Part shown: piece by piece, positions 43,960-53,993 of the stretch
Layout of the letters: the number at the start of each line of letters is the position of its first letter
Position numbering within the stretch: the first letter of the stretch is position 1
NCBI RefSeq assembly: GCF_014695775.1
Contig: NZ_JACJOX010000050.1
Location: 1 to 64,000 of the forward strand
Origin: Leptolyngbya sp. FACHB-60
Lineage (GTDB): Bacteria; Cyanobacteriota; Cyanobacteriia; Phormidesmidales; Phormidesmidaceae
DNA: 64,000 bases
Reading direction: 5' to 3'
Translations under genes and position numbers: made by a program
The notes under the pieces: generated by a model
Told to the model about the DNA's origin: nothing
The model's database searches: none
Seen by the model: only the letters and a program-made list of their open reading frames with translations

Positions 43960-44793
43960 ATGCCTCTTCCTGCCGAATCCGATTTACAGCGCTGGTTAGA
44001 CAGCGCCACCGAGGCCGCCCTAGCCGCCGGAGCGGTGCTCCAACACCACTGGGGCAACCTCACCACCATTGATGAAAAAGGTCGGTCTGGCGATTTGGTC
44101 ACCGAAGCCGATCGCGGCGCAGAGGCGGCCGTTATGGCCGTACTTGAGCGACACCTCCCCGCTGATCACGGCATTTTAGCTGAAGAGTCCGGGGTAATTA
44201 GAGACCGAGGGACCGGCCTTCTATGGGCAATAGACCCCCTCGACGGCACCACCAATTACACCCACCAGTACCCGTTCTGTGCGGTGTCCATTGGGCTGCT
44301 AGCCGAGGGAGAGCCGGTGCTCGGGGTGATCTACGACCCGATCCACCACGATCTATTTCGTGCCGCCAAGGGTTTAGGGGCCACCCTCAACCGCAGTCCG
44401 ATCCGAGTCTCGACCACGAATCAGCTGGCCCAGAGCCTGCTAGTAACCGGATTTGCCTACGATCGCCGCGAAACTCCCGACAACAACTACGCCGAATTCT
44501 GCCACCTCACCGACCTCACCCAGGGGGTGCGCCGCGGGGGGTCCGCCGCCATTGACCTCGCCTATGTCGCCTGTGGCCGCCTGGATGGCTATTGGGAACG
44601 AGGGCTGTCGCCTTGGGATATTGCCGCTGGAATTGCGATCGTGCAAGAAGCCGGGGGCCAGGTGACCGCCTACGATGGCTCACCCCTGGATGTGATGTCG
44701 GGGCGGCTGTTGGCCACCAACGGCCAGATTCATGGGGCCATGAGCCAGACCCTTGGGAAAGTTCAGCCGCTAGTGCTCCCCTCCCTCATCTAG
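43960..44793 (+). CDS. Inositol monophosphatase family protein
   Basis: The 277-residue protein has the metal-binding motifs of this family: GILAEESG, WAIDPLDGTTNY and SPWDIAAGIAIVQEAGG. Members hydrolyse inositol phosphates, histidinol phosphate or 3'-phosphoadenosine 5'-phosphate. Which one applies here cannot be told. A histidinol-phosphatase role is conceivable since hisZ lies nearby, but this is only a suggestion. Confidence 0.9.
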   Translation: MPLPAESDLQRWLDSATEAALAAGAVLQHHWGNLTTIDEKGRSGDLVTEADRGAEAAVMAVLERHLPADHGILAEESGVIRDRGTGLLWAIDPLDGTTNYTHQYPFCAVSIGLLAEGEPVLGVIYDPIHHDLFRAAKGLGATLNRSPIRVSTTNQLAQSLLVTGFAYDRRETPDNNYAEFCHLTDLTQGVRRGGSAAIDLAYVACGRLDGYWERGLSPWDIAAGIAIVQEAGGQVTAYDGSPLDVMSGRLLATNGQIHGAMSQTLGKVQPLVLPSLI

Positions 44794-44867
44794 CCAGTTC
44801 GCAACTCGATCTTCGGTTCTAGTTAGCCTCAAACCGCTAAAAAAACCAGGGGATGGTTAAACTGAGG

Positions 44868-44896
44868 TTGACTGGGTAGAGTGAAGAGAATCTAAT
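44868..44896 (+). promoter_or_regulatory. Sigma-70-type promoter of the J-domain gene
   Basis: TTGACT at 44868-44873 and TCTAAT at 44891-44896 are separated by 17 bases. They lie about 40 bases upstream of the start codon region at 44934-44940. Confidence 0.65.
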
Positions 44897-44933
44897 TTGT
44901 GTCTTATTGCTCCCTGAGTCGTCCCTCGGGTAA

Positions 44934-45896
44934 GTGACCATGAAACCAGATCAAGGGCTGTTTCAACTTGACTTTGATGATCATCACGCTGTGCTGGGAG
45001 TGCCAGTAACGGCCGATGCCAAGGCCGTGCGCAAGCGCTACCTGGCGATCGCTCGCATGCTGCATCCCGACAGTTTGTCTGGGTCCACCACTATTGATGC
45101 CCAACGGGCCAGCGACGTTCTCTCTAAGCTGGTCAACCCCGCCTACGAGGCCCTGACTCAAGAAAAATCAAGCACTGAGCATGGCATCATGCTCAAGCTC
45201 AAAGGGCAGTCCCTGCGCCAAGTCGGCACAGCACCCACAGTTAGCTCTACAGAAGCTCAGACCCTGCTCAAAGCTCCCCATGCCGACGCGGCCTACCGCA
45301 AAGCCGTCAGCAGCTTAGCCGAAAACCAATTTGACAACCTGGAGAATGTGACTGAGGTCATCGGCGAACTGAGTGAGCTCAACTTAGTTTATCTGTACCG
45401 CAGCAGTGCTAACGATGGCCCGTCGGTTGGCGCCCCGGCTAGCGCCGCTAAATCGCGCCCCAATGCTGCCCCTACCGCCCCCACGCCGACAGTGCCAACG
45501 CCTAGACAAAACCAGGCGGCTATTCTAGAGAGCTACGTTAACCGAGCCCAAGAGTACGATCAAAACCGCGACTATAGCCGAGCCATTTTAGAGCTGCGGG
45601 AGGCCGTCAAAGCCTATCCCAACAATGTTCAGTGCCATAGTTACCTATCGGTGATTTATCTCAAAGCCGGTCAGAGCACCATGGCCCGCATTCACGCTAA
45701 ACGCGCCCTCGAGATCGACCCCAATGACGAAAGGGCGCAATCCGTTCAGGCTCGGGTAGATAAAACTAGTGGCGGGTCTACTACTGGGTCGGCCCAGACT
45801 GCCAAATCAAAGGGGAGTAATGCCAAAGCCTCTAACCCCAAATCTGCCAATCAGAGCGGCGGTTTCTTTGGCCTGTTTGGAGGCAAGAAAAAGTGA
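44934..45896 (+). CDS. J-domain and TPR-repeat protein
   Basis: The 320-residue protein begins with a DnaJ-like J domain (DHHAVLGVPVTADAKAVRKRY, HPD at 44-46) and has a Pro/Ala linker, then TPR repeats (AQEYDQNRDYSRAILELREAV, LKAGQSTMARIHAKRALEIDP) and a Lys/Ser-rich tail ending GGFFGLFGGKKK. J domains stimulate Hsp70 (DnaK); TPRs bind protein partners. It is a putative co-chaperone of unknown client. GTG 44934 or ATG 44940 are both possible starts. hisZ overlaps its stop codon. Confidence 0.88.
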   Translation: MTMKPDQGLFQLDFDDHHAVLGVPVTADAKAVRKRYLAIARMLHPDSLSGSTTIDAQRASDVLSKLVNPAYEALTQEKSSTEHGIMLKLKGQSLRQVGTAPTVSSTEAQTLLKAPHADAAYRKAVSSLAENQFDNLENVTEVIGELSELNLVYLYRSSANDGPSVGAPASAAKSRPNAAPTAPTPTVPTPRQNQAAILESYVNRAQEYDQNRDYSRAILELREAVKAYPNNVQCHSYLSVIYLKAGQSTMARIHAKRALEIDPNDERAQSVQARVDKTSGGSTTGSAQTAKSKGSNAKASNPKSANQSGGFFGLFGGKKK

Positions 45897-47152
45897 TGAC
45901 CTACCAACCCCCTGCCGGCGCGCGCGACTTACTGCCCCTCGACGTTGCTCAAAAATACTGGATTGAGAATCGCCTAGAACAGGTATTCCAGCGCTGGGGG
46001 TATCATCGCATCATCACTTCCACGATGGAACAGATGGATACCCTGATGGCGGGGGGGGCCATCGATCAGGAAGCGGTGATAGAGCTTCAGCCCGTCGCGG
46101 GTAAGCGTTTGGGGTTGCGGCCTGAGCTGACCGCCTCGATCGCCCGCACCGCTGTTACCCGTCTGGCCCGAGTCACCTATCCCCAGCGGCTTTACTACAA
46201 CGCCAACGTGTTTCGCCAGGCCACCCAGGGTAGTCACGGGGGCCAGCAGGAGTTTTACCAGGCCGGGGTTGAGCTGCTAGGGGCCGGGGCAACAGTGGCC
46301 GATGCCGAGATCGTGCTGCTGCTAGTGGACTGTCTGCACAACCTCTCCCTCGGCTCCTGGTGCTTGATCTTGGGCGACGCCCAGCTCACCCAGGCGTTGC
46401 TCACTCCCTTTGCTCCTGACCAGCGTCAGGCGGTGCGCCAGGCCCTTGCTACCCTCGATCGGGTAGCCCTTGATGGCATGGGCCTATCCCCAGAGCTGCA
46501 TCACCATGCCCTGCATCTACTCGACCTACGTGGTCATCCTGAAGACGTGCTCCAGGCTTTGGGGCAGCTTGCCCTAGAGCCTGAGGCCCAGACAGCGGTG
46601 GAGCGTCTAAAATCGCTGGTTGCCCTAGTGCGAGACGTCATCAACACGGGAGGCGATAGTCAGCGGCTGACCCAAGGGAGCCAACGCCCCGCCCTGACGC
46701 TCGATCTCAGCCTGATTCAGCCTTTTGACTACTACACCGGGCTAGTATTTGAGGTAGTTACTGGCCCTGAGCAGGGCTGCCAAGTGCTCGGGCAGGGGGG
46801 CCGCTATGACCACCTACTGGGCGTCTTTCAGGGGCAGGGCCAGGGATTTCCAGGCATTGGCTTTGTGCTAAATATTGAGGCCCTGCACCAGACGCTGTTG
46901 CCCATGGGCTATCTGCCCCAGGAGACGCCCCCTAGCGATTGGTTGGTGGTACCTACTGCGCCCCAGGCGGCGGCAGCAGCCTTTACCTACGCTCAAACTC
47001 TGCGGGCCTCAGCCAGCCTGGTGAGGGCTGAGGTTCACCTGGCCGACGGCGAGTCGCCCGCCACCACCCGCGACCTAGCCCGGCAGCGCCGCATTAGCCG
47101 CATCGCCTGGATCGGCCCTGATGGGTTGCCAGATATCGAAGCGCTGAACTAG
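45896..47152 (+). CDS. hisZ: ATP phosphoribosyltransferase regulatory subunit HisZ
   Basis: The protein of about 418 residues is related to histidyl-tRNA synthetase (PPAGARDLLPLD, LRPELTASIARTA, RQATQGSHGGQQEFYQAGVE, PFDYYTGLVFEV) but lacks the anticodon-binding and full catalytic set. This is HisZ, which partners short-form HisG in the first step of histidine synthesis. Its ATG overlaps the TGA of the preceding J-domain gene as TGATG, so they share a transcript. Confidence 0.92.
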   Translation: MTYQPPAGARDLLPLDVAQKYWIENRLEQVFQRWGYHRIITSTMEQMDTLMAGGAIDQEAVIELQPVAGKRLGLRPELTASIARTAVTRLARVTYPQRLYYNANVFRQATQGSHGGQQEFYQAGVELLGAGATVADAEIVLLLVDCLHNLSLGSWCLILGDAQLTQALLTPFAPDQRQAVRQALATLDRVALDGMGLSPELHHHALHLLDLRGHPEDVLQALGQLALEPEAQTAVERLKSLVALVRDVINTGGDSQRLTQGSQRPALTLDLSLIQPFDYYTGLVFEVVTGPEQGCQVLGQGGRYDHLLGVFQGQGQGFPGIGFVLNIEALHQTLLPMGYLPQETPPSDWLVVPTAPQAAAAAFTYAQTLRASASLVRAEVHLADGESPATTRDLARQRRISRIAWIGPDGLPDIEALN

Positions 47153-47280
47153 CGTGGAGGATGGCCTCTGCCCTGGCTCAATTCCTTACTGGAAAAGAGT
47201 CACGGGGTTAGGGTAGCCAATCGGTTTGCGAGGGGAATTTTCAAGTCCCTGCTGTTATTTTGTGCCCGTGAGGAGAGATT

Positions 47281-47508
47281 ATGGCCCATACCATTGTGAC
47301 TAACGTTTGTGAGGGCGTCGCCGACTGCGTTGACGCCTGCCCGGTAGCCTGCATCAGCGAGGGGCCCGGCAAAAATACTAAGGGCACTGACTGGTACTGG
47401 ATTGACTTTTCCACCTGCATTGACTGCGGTATTTGCCTCCAGGTGTGCCCAGTGGAAGGCGCTATTCTGCCCGAAGAACAGCCCGACTTGCAAAACACTC
47501 CGACCTAA
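47281..47508 (+). CDS. Iron-sulfur ferredoxin, 4Fe-4S/7Fe type
   Basis: The 75-residue protein has two cysteine clusters: DCVDACPVACI near residues 15-26 and CIDCGICLQVCP near 47-58. The second is a complete CxxCxxCxxxCP motif. The first is of the incomplete 7Fe kind, with an additional early Cys (NVCEGVADC). It is a soluble electron carrier of unknown partner. This type is common in cyanobacteria. Confidence 0.9.
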   Translation: MAHTIVTNVCEGVADCVDACPVACISEGPGKNTKGTDWYWIDFSTCIDCGICLQVCPVEGAILPEEQPDLQNTPT

Positions 47509-47571
47509 TTTGGTCTAGCCTAGGGTTCTGAATTTTCTCTCTGGGCCAAACTTCAAGGTTGTCCTGTAACT

Positions 47572-48681
47572 ATGGCCAAAATCAGCCTGCGTAGTCGTCT
47601 CTTCATCTCTCACCTGGCGGTGATGGGAATTGGCATTTTGGCCTTGGCCATCTTTGGCAGGCTTTACACGCCTCGTCTCTTTGTGATCTCTCTGGAGCGC
47701 TACGAGAATGGGGTGCTGAGCGTGCAGCGCCGTACCCAGCTAGTCAAGGGGTTTGAGGCGGCCTGGAGCCGGGGCATGCTGTGGGCTATTTTAGTGGGCG
47801 GCGGCACCGCCGGGGGGCTGAGCTATTTGGTATCGCGACGCATTATTCGCCCGCTCGATCAGATGACGGAGGTGACGCGATCGTTTGCCGCTGGCCGATT
47901 GAACGCCCGTGTGCCGCCCTCGGAAATTTTGGAAATTCAGCGGTTGGCCAGCAGTTTTAACCGCATGGCGGCAGACCTAGAGGGCGTTGAAGAGCACCGC
48001 CGCGAGCTGATTGGCGATCTCACCCATGAGCTGCGCACCCCGCTGACAATCATCCACGGCTATCTGGAGGGGTTAGCCGATGGCACCGTTGCTCCAGAGC
48101 CCGAACTTTATCAGCGGTTGGCGGGGGAAACAACGCGTCTCCAGCGCCTGGTTAATGACCTGCAAGAGCTCTCTAAGCTAGAGGCCGGCTATCTACCCAT
48201 TCAGGCCCAGGTAGTGGCGCTGTGCCCACTACTGACCGCGCTGGTGCGACCTTTCGCTGACCAGTTTGTCAGCACCGATCGCGTCGCGATTACATTGCAG
48301 TGTCCGCCCGACTTGCCCCTGGTGCACGCCGACCCCAGCCGCATTGAGCAAATCGTGATCAATTTGCTGGGCAATGCTCTGCGCTACACCGAGAAGGGTG
48401 CAGTTACAGTCAATGCCTGGGCCCGGAGCGGCCGAGTCTACGTCAGCGTGACTGACACAGGCATTGGGATTGCTGAGGCAGACCTACCCTACGTGTTTGA
48501 GCGATTTTGGCGGGCCGATCGCTCCCGCAACCGCAATTCTGGAGGCACGGGTCTAGGCCTAACCATCTGCCGCCGCTTGGTCGAGGTACAAGGGGGCAAA
48601 ATTGAGGTTAAAAGCACCTTGGGCCAAGGCAGTGAGTTTACGTTTTGGCTTCCCCAGGCGAAGGGGAGTATGGCCAAATGA
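47572..48681 (+). CDS. HAMP-domain sensor histidine kinase (BaeS-like)
   Basis: The 369-residue protein has two membrane helices with only a short loop between them, a HAMP domain (RRIIRPLDQMTEVTRSFAAG), an H-box GDLTHELRTPL and the ATPase lobe with NLLGNALRYTEKG, DTGIGIAEADLPYVFERFWRADR and GGTGLGL. It resembles BaeS/RppB-like stress kinases. No response regulator gene is adjacent. It ends 41 bases from the end of menD, which is convergent. Confidence 0.92.
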   Translation: MAKISLRSRLFISHLAVMGIGILALAIFGRLYTPRLFVISLERYENGVLSVQRRTQLVKGFEAAWSRGMLWAILVGGGTAGGLSYLVSRRIIRPLDQMTEVTRSFAAGRLNARVPPSEILEIQRLASSFNRMAADLEGVEEHRRELIGDLTHELRTPLTIIHGYLEGLADGTVAPEPELYQRLAGETTRLQRLVNDLQELSKLEAGYLPIQAQVVALCPLLTALVRPFADQFVSTDRVAITLQCPPDLPLVHADPSRIEQIVINLLGNALRYTEKGAVTVNAWARSGRVYVSVTDTGIGIAEADLPYVFERFWRADRSRNRNSGGTGLGLTICRRLVEVQGGKIEVKSTLGQGSEFTFWLPQAKGSMAK

Positions 48682-48722
48682 GGAGTTGGGAGTTGTCCAC
48701 TGCTGAGTTTGGACTTTGTAGT

Positions 48723-50504
48723 CTAGAGGTTTTGGTTCAAAAGGTTCGATAGATTTTCTGGAGGAGTGAGGAGCTGCTGGCGGAGGGAGTGAGACTGGGT
48801 GCGATCGCACTGTACCTCCAGCAACCTCACTCCGGTGGTGGGTAGCCAGCTGACGCTGGCCGTTAGCTGGCTCCAGGTTTCAACCCGCTCGTAGTTCACC
48901 CCGTAGGCGGCGCAGAGACGATTGAAATCAACGGTTTGAGGGGTGGTAAAGAAGTCTTCGAACCAGCGATCGCCAGGGGCGGGCAGGGTGGCGACGGGTA
49001 GTTGATCAAAGATGCCGCCCCCCTGGTTATTCACGACTACCACAGTGAGATGGCCCCGCAGGCGCGGCACGCTGAGCCAGCCATTGGTGTCATGCAGCAG
49101 CGCCAGATCGCCCGTAAGTAGCACCGCAGGGGGGCCGCCATGGGCGATTCCTAGGGCCGTCGAGAGCGTGCCGTCGATACCGTTAGCCCCCCGGTTGCAG
49201 TAGGGACGCAAGGCGCGATCGCCCGGTGGCCAAAACCATTCCACATCGCGGATTGGCATACTGTTAGCGATCACTACCGCAGTCCCTTTCGGCAAACAGC
49301 GAGCCAGCAGCCAGGGTACTTTGCCTTCAAAGGGTTGATCCAGCTCGGCCAAGGCGCGATCGAGCTGTTGGCGCAATCCCACCTCTAGAACCAGCCATTG
49401 GTCGTGGTAGCGACCAGGCAAACGCACTTCTAAGACTGGGGGCAAGACCTGGGCCAGGGCAGTAACGCTGAGGGACAAAGGCGTCACCGGGCCATGGAGG
49501 GGGTCGAGGTTGGTGTTTCCAGGGTCAACCACCCAGCGGCGGGGCTGGGAATCCTGTAGCCACTGGCGCAACCGTTTACTGGTGGGCAGCGGGCCAAGCT
49601 GAATCACCTGCTCAGGCACCAGATCTTTCGCCCAGGGAGACTGTCTCAATGCCATGTCGTAGGTGGTGACCAGAGAAGTATTCAGCGCAGCAGCATTGCG
49701 CAGCGGCGATAGCCCCTCGGCCAGCACTGGCCAGCCCAGGTAGTGAGCTAGGGCAGCAACGGCCTTGCAATAGCCCAGCGGGTCAACGGGCTGGGCCGGT
49801 CCAGCAATAATTAAGCCGCGATCGCATTTCCGCCAAGTCTCCAGCCAGGGCAAATCTATCCTTGACGTCGAGAATTCCTCAGGCATTGGCACTCCAACCG
49901 CCGCTAGAAAGTCGTCGCTGATCTCGTCTTTTAAGTGTGTTACCGAGCCATCGGCGATGGGGGCTAAGGGGTCACGGAAGGGACAGTTGAGGTGCACTGG
50001 CCCCGCTACCGGATAGAGCGATCGCCCCCAGGCCTGCCCTAAAATCTGTCGCAGATAGCGCAGCATGCCCGCCTCGGCCACGGGCACCGCCAACTCTGCA
50101 TACCAATTCGGGAACGTGCCAAACAGCCTTTGCTGATCGATGGTTTGGCCCGAGGCACAGTCGCGCAGCTCGGGGGGGCGATCGGCCGTCAGCACCAGCA
50201 ATGGGATGCGGCTTTCGCGCGCCTCAATGACGGCGGGGTAGTAGTTGGCCCCGGCGGTGCCGGAGGTGCAGGCCAAAGCCACTGGCTGCCCGGTTCGCCG
50301 AGCCAGGCCCAGGGCAAAAAATGCCGCCGATCGCTCATCGAGCACCGGCACCGCCTCGATCTCAGGATGGCTGACCAGGGCGATCGTCAGCGGCGTTGAG
50401 CGTGAGCCGGGCGAAATCACCGCAGTTTTGAGCCCCAGCCGAGCCAGTGTGGCCACCAGCACCGAGGCCCAGAGGGCGTTAGTATTGCGAAAATCAAAGG
50501 TCAT
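48723..50504 (-). CDS. menD: 2-succinyl-5-enolpyruvyl-6-hydroxy-3-cyclohexene-1-carboxylate synthase
   Basis: The 593-residue thiamine-diphosphate enzyme has the N-terminal AVISPGSRSTPLTIAL and DERSAAFFALGLARRTGQPVAL motifs with the Glu-containing ThDP site, and ends with the GDLALLHDTNGWL metal/ThDP segment. It makes SEPHCHC from isochorismate and 2-oxoglutarate, a committed step of menaquinone/phylloquinone synthesis for photosystem I. It begins 17 bases after menF. Confidence 0.95.
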   Translation of the reverse strand: MTFDFRNTNALWASVLVATLARLGLKTAVISPGSRSTPLTIALVSHPEIEAVPVLDERSAAFFALGLARRTGQPVALACTSGTAGANYYPAVIEARESRIPLLVLTADRPPELRDCASGQTIDQQRLFGTFPNWYAELAVPVAEAGMLRYLRQILGQAWGRSLYPVAGPVHLNCPFRDPLAPIADGSVTHLKDEISDDFLAAVGVPMPEEFSTSRIDLPWLETWRKCDRGLIIAGPAQPVDPLGYCKAVAALAHYLGWPVLAEGLSPLRNAAALNTSLVTTYDMALRQSPWAKDLVPEQVIQLGPLPTSKRLRQWLQDSQPRRWVVDPGNTNLDPLHGPVTPLSLSVTALAQVLPPVLEVRLPGRYHDQWLVLEVGLRQQLDRALAELDQPFEGKVPWLLARCLPKGTAVVIANSMPIRDVEWFWPPGDRALRPYCNRGANGIDGTLSTALGIAHGGPPAVLLTGDLALLHDTNGWLSVPRLRGHLTVVVVNNQGGGIFDQLPVATLPAPGDRWFEDFFTTPQTVDFNRLCAAYGVNYERVETWSQLTASVSWLPTTGVRLLEVQCDRTQSHSLRQQLLTPPENLSNLLNQNL

Positions 50505-50521
50505 GAATCAACAGCAGGGGC

Positions 50522-51958
50522 CTACACCAGCGACTCGCCCAGGGCGCGCAGCTTGAGCTTAATTTCTGCCCACTCGCGATCGGGGTTAGACCCTGCCACA
50601 ATACCAGCCCCGGCGTACAGCCGCACCCAGGTATCCCCCACCAGAGCCGAGCGAATGCCCACAATAAACTCGCTGTCACCATTCACACCCACCCACCCCA
50701 GGGGCGCCGCGTAGAGCCCCCGATCAAAATCTTCAAAGCGCAGAATTTGGTCGCAGGCTTCGCGGGTCGGCACCCCGGCCACAGCAGGGGTTGGGTGCAG
50801 AGCTTCGACAATGTGCAGCGGGTGAATATGGCGAGGCACACGAGCCCGCATTGGCGTGTGCAAATGCTGAATGTTGGACAGCCGCCGTACCTTAGGCCGA
50901 GGCTGGTACTGGGGCCATAGCCCAACCCCCCGAAGCTGGCGGGCCAAAAACTCCACCACCAGCCGGTGCTCGCCCCGTTCTTTAGGATTGTGCAATAGCC
51001 CCTGAGCGAGATAGTCATCCTGAAAGGGCGCAGCCCCGCGCGGGGCCGACCCGGCCAAGGCATCGGTGATCAGTTGGCCCTGGGTGAGGCTGAGCAGCCG
51101 TTCGGGACTGGCCCCCATAAAGGTTTTGCCGTTGCCTTGGCCCACCGAAAACACGTGGCAGTCTGGGTAGCGCTGCCGCAGACGCCCCAAGGCCGCTAGA
51201 GGCTGTATTGGCTCGGTGCTGACCCAGTCTAGGGCGTGGGCCAGCACAATTTTCTGCACCGGATGCCGGGTCATATAGCTCAGGGCGCGGTCTACGGCCG
51301 TCCTGAACTGCTGGCCAGCCTCGGGCATAGGCTGTACCGGCAGCCGAGCCGGATGCAGCGGATCGCGCCAGGGAGCTGTGCCCAGGCGCTCTACTGCTCG
51401 CAGCTGGTTAGCCAGGTCGTCAATGATAGTGTCCACGTCGGAGGTCGCCGTCACCAGGTGATTCAGCGTCAGTACGCCCTGATCCCCCTGGCGCACCAGC
51501 TGCCACTGGGGTAGCACCACCGTCGCCGCCGGAAAGGTCGCCTCGCCATCCTGAGAGTCGGCAAAAAAGGTGAATGCGCAAAAAAATCGGGGTCCATCGG
51601 CCCCACTGAGGGCCGCAGCTGGCCCTGCTTCGCTGTAGCGGTGAGTTTTGCCGCGCCACTGCTCAATAAATCGGCGGGCTTGAGCAAACCGGCGCGCTCC
51701 GGCAGTTTCATAAACCAGCGCGGCCCCAAATCCCACCACCGATCGCTGGGCTGCAGGGGTTTCCAGATACAGGTGGCGATCGCCACTCGGGGCCAGCCGG
51801 GCTAGCACCACCAGTGGGTCAACCGGGAGAATATCAAAACTGAGGCTCACCAGCTGGGGCTGATGACTCTGCCGCGCCTGACCCAGCCGACGATCTAAAA
51901 ACCGGTAGGCCGACTGCAACGTCTGGTCGCGATCGGAGCAGTGAGAAACAACGGGCAT
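50522..51958 (-). CDS. menF: Isochorismate synthase
   Basis: The 478-residue protein has the chorismate-utilising fold: FMGASPERLLSL, ALAGSAPRGA, NPKERGEHRLVVEFLARQL and YAGAGIVAGSNPDREWAE. It converts chorismate to isochorismate, the substrate of MenD encoded directly downstream. ATG 51958 is preferred to GTG 52009. It is first of the menF-menD pair. Confidence 0.95.
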   Translation of the reverse strand: MPVVSHCSDRDQTLQSAYRFLDRRLGQARQSHQPQLVSLSFDILPVDPLVVLARLAPSGDRHLYLETPAAQRSVVGFGAALVYETAGARRFAQARRFIEQWRGKTHRYSEAGPAAALSGADGPRFFCAFTFFADSQDGEATFPAATVVLPQWQLVRQGDQGVLTLNHLVTATSDVDTIIDDLANQLRAVERLGTAPWRDPLHPARLPVQPMPEAGQQFRTAVDRALSYMTRHPVQKIVLAHALDWVSTEPIQPLAALGRLRQRYPDCHVFSVGQGNGKTFMGASPERLLSLTQGQLITDALAGSAPRGAAPFQDDYLAQGLLHNPKERGEHRLVVEFLARQLRGVGLWPQYQPRPKVRRLSNIQHLHTPMRARVPRHIHPLHIVEALHPTPAVAGVPTREACDQILRFEDFDRGLYAAPLGWVGVNGDSEFIVGIRSALVGDTWVRLYAGAGIVAGSNPDREWAEIKLKLRALGESLV

Positions 51959-52239
51959 AAACCTTGGGATTTTAAAGCGGTTTACTGTATGAGCGGTTAA
52001 CCTCGTCACGGTCGGCGGTGTTGGCTATAGAATGCCCAACCGCCCCGGTTGTCTAGGCCCACTGAACCCAAACCCCGGCACCCTGACCCAATATTGCCCC
52101 GCCCGCTGAACCTACGATCTAGGTTTCATGGCGAGCTGAAACAGGCTCCAGTTAAGCCGCTCAGCCCCTTGGGCAGTATCCCTACTGGTAGCATATTCGG
52201 TTATGGCGTAACCACTTCGGGGCCAGTCGTTCACGCAGC

Positions 52240-53952
52240 TTAATAGTGGGTGCCGGTCTTGCGGTGGTGAATGGCGGTTTTACCATTGCCATCTAACAGC
52301 CGGCCCGCCTGCACCGTGGCATATACCAGCCAGTGATCACCGCACTCCATGCGCTGCTCGACGGTGCACTCTAGGTAGGCGATCGCCTCTGCTAAAATCG
52401 GCGCGCCATTCTCGGCTACCTCAGTCTCAATTTCGGCGAAGCGGTCTTCGCCAGGGGCAAAGGGTTTGAGAAAATGCTTCATTGGCCCTAGATGCCGCCC
52501 CTCCGCCAAAATATTCAGCACAAACCCATAGCCGGGGTACAGCAGCGACTCGATCGCCCGATCTTTGGCCACCGCCACTGTGAACCCCGGCGGCGCAAAG
52601 GAAGCTTGGGACACCCAGGAGGCCAGCATAGCGCTCGACACCTCCCTGTGGCGGGCCGTCACGATGCACAGCGACCCTACAATCCGGCCCACGGCCTGCT
52701 CCACCGATGAGGCCGGGGTGCGGGGCTGCTTCACCCGAGTCGCTTTCTTTAGCCCCTGAGCAAAGTCGGTGCCGACCTCTTCGCAATACTTGAGGGTGAC
52801 ATCGGTGGGCTTAAACTTAACGCGGATGGGCTCAAAAGCCAGGCTATAGCCGCCGTCCTTCAGCTTGCTCTCCAACAGATCGATGGCCTCCCCGCTCCAG
52901 CCAAAGGAACCAAACACTCCAGCAGGTTGGGTCTTAGAAGCGGTCGACAGCACAATACCCAGGGCCGTCTGCATAGGGGTAGGGGTATGGCCACCCAGGG
53001 TAGGCGAGCCCATTAAAAACCCAGCCGAGCCTTCGACGGCCGATTTGATTTCGTCAGGGCTGGCCTGCTCAGCGTTGATCGACTCCACCGACACCCCAGC
53101 CTTGGTGATGCCTCGGGCTAGCGCCTGGGCAATGGTGGCCGTATTGCCATAGGCCGAAGCATAGATCAGCGCTACCGAGAGGTCTTGGCTAGTTTGGGCT
53201 TGTCCCCAGTCGCGGTAGCTCTGCACTAGTTCTCGAGGGCTGTAGCGCACCACCGGCCCGTGGCCAGGGGCCAAGATTTGAAAGGGCAGGGTTGTCACAC
53301 GACCTAGAGCAGCCAACACCTGGCGAGCACTGGCAGCAAACAGACAATCGAAGTAGTAGCGTCGGTCTTCGAGCAGGTCTTGCCAGCTGAGGTCAAAGAC
53401 CGCATCGTCGCAGCGGTGAGCCCCAAAGAACTTGTCGGAATATAGCACCTGAGAGTAAGGGTCAAAGGTAGCCAGCCCACCGGGATAGCGCGGAGTAGGA
53501 ATCAGCTCAAACTGAAGGTGATGGCCCTGGCCCAAATCGAGGCGATCGTCGCCGCTGCGAATCACTCGGAGGTGAGGCGAGGCTTCAGGCAGCAGGTCTT
53601 TGAGGGCCAGAGCGGCAGGGTTTGAGCACACCACAGTGACATCGGGCAACCGCTTCAGCAGAATCTTTAAAGTCTCAGCTCGGTTGGGGTTAATGTGTCC
53701 CAAAACGATGTAATTCAGCTGAGCGAGGTCGATATGGCCCTCTAGAGCAGCCAGAAATATGTCGCTGAATGATTCACCAGGGGGATCGATGAGAGCGGTG
53801 CGATCGGCCTGAATTAGATAGCTGTTTGCCGTAGTGCCGCGCTCTAACCCGTACTCAATCTCAAACCGAAGGCGGTTCCAACTGCGGCAGCGCAGCACCG
53901 TGGTGCCTGCGGCCATAGCAAAAAGCTGAACATCGCGAGGAGGAGAGGTCAT
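52240..53952 (-). CDS. flv1: A-type flavodiiron protein (Flv1 type)
   Basis: The 570-residue protein has a beta-lactamase-like diiron domain, a flavodoxin domain (SAYGNTATIAQALARG, GSPTLGGHTP) and a C-terminal flavin-reductase domain (GSLCIVTARHREVSSAML), the cyanobacterial A-type layout. In the diiron site the usual HxExDH is replaced by HINPNR, so ligands are lost. This is typical of Flv1 and Flv2, while Flv3 and Flv4 keep the ligands. It reduces O2 downstream of photosystem I as a heteromer with Flv3. ATG 53952 is the start. Confidence 0.9.
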   Translation of the reverse strand: MTSPPRDVQLFAMAAGTTVLRCRSWNRLRFEIEYGLERGTTANSYLIQADRTALIDPPGESFSDIFLAALEGHIDLAQLNYIVLGHINPNRAETLKILLKRLPDVTVVCSNPAALALKDLLPEASPHLRVIRSGDDRLDLGQGHHLQFELIPTPRYPGGLATFDPYSQVLYSDKFFGAHRCDDAVFDLSWQDLLEDRRYYFDCLFAASARQVLAALGRVTTLPFQILAPGHGPVVRYSPRELVQSYRDWGQAQTSQDLSVALIYASAYGNTATIAQALARGITKAGVSVESINAEQASPDEIKSAVEGSAGFLMGSPTLGGHTPTPMQTALGIVLSTASKTQPAGVFGSFGWSGEAIDLLESKLKDGGYSLAFEPIRVKFKPTDVTLKYCEEVGTDFAQGLKKATRVKQPRTPASSVEQAVGRIVGSLCIVTARHREVSSAMLASWVSQASFAPPGFTVAVAKDRAIESLLYPGYGFVLNILAEGRHLGPMKHFLKPFAPGEDRFAEIETEVAENGAPILAEAIAYLECTVEQRMECGDHWLVYATVQAGRLLDGNGKTAIHHRKTGTHY

Positions 53953-53993
53953 GGGCGATAGGTAACGGCAGTTTTCAAGCGCCCTGGTGGTAG

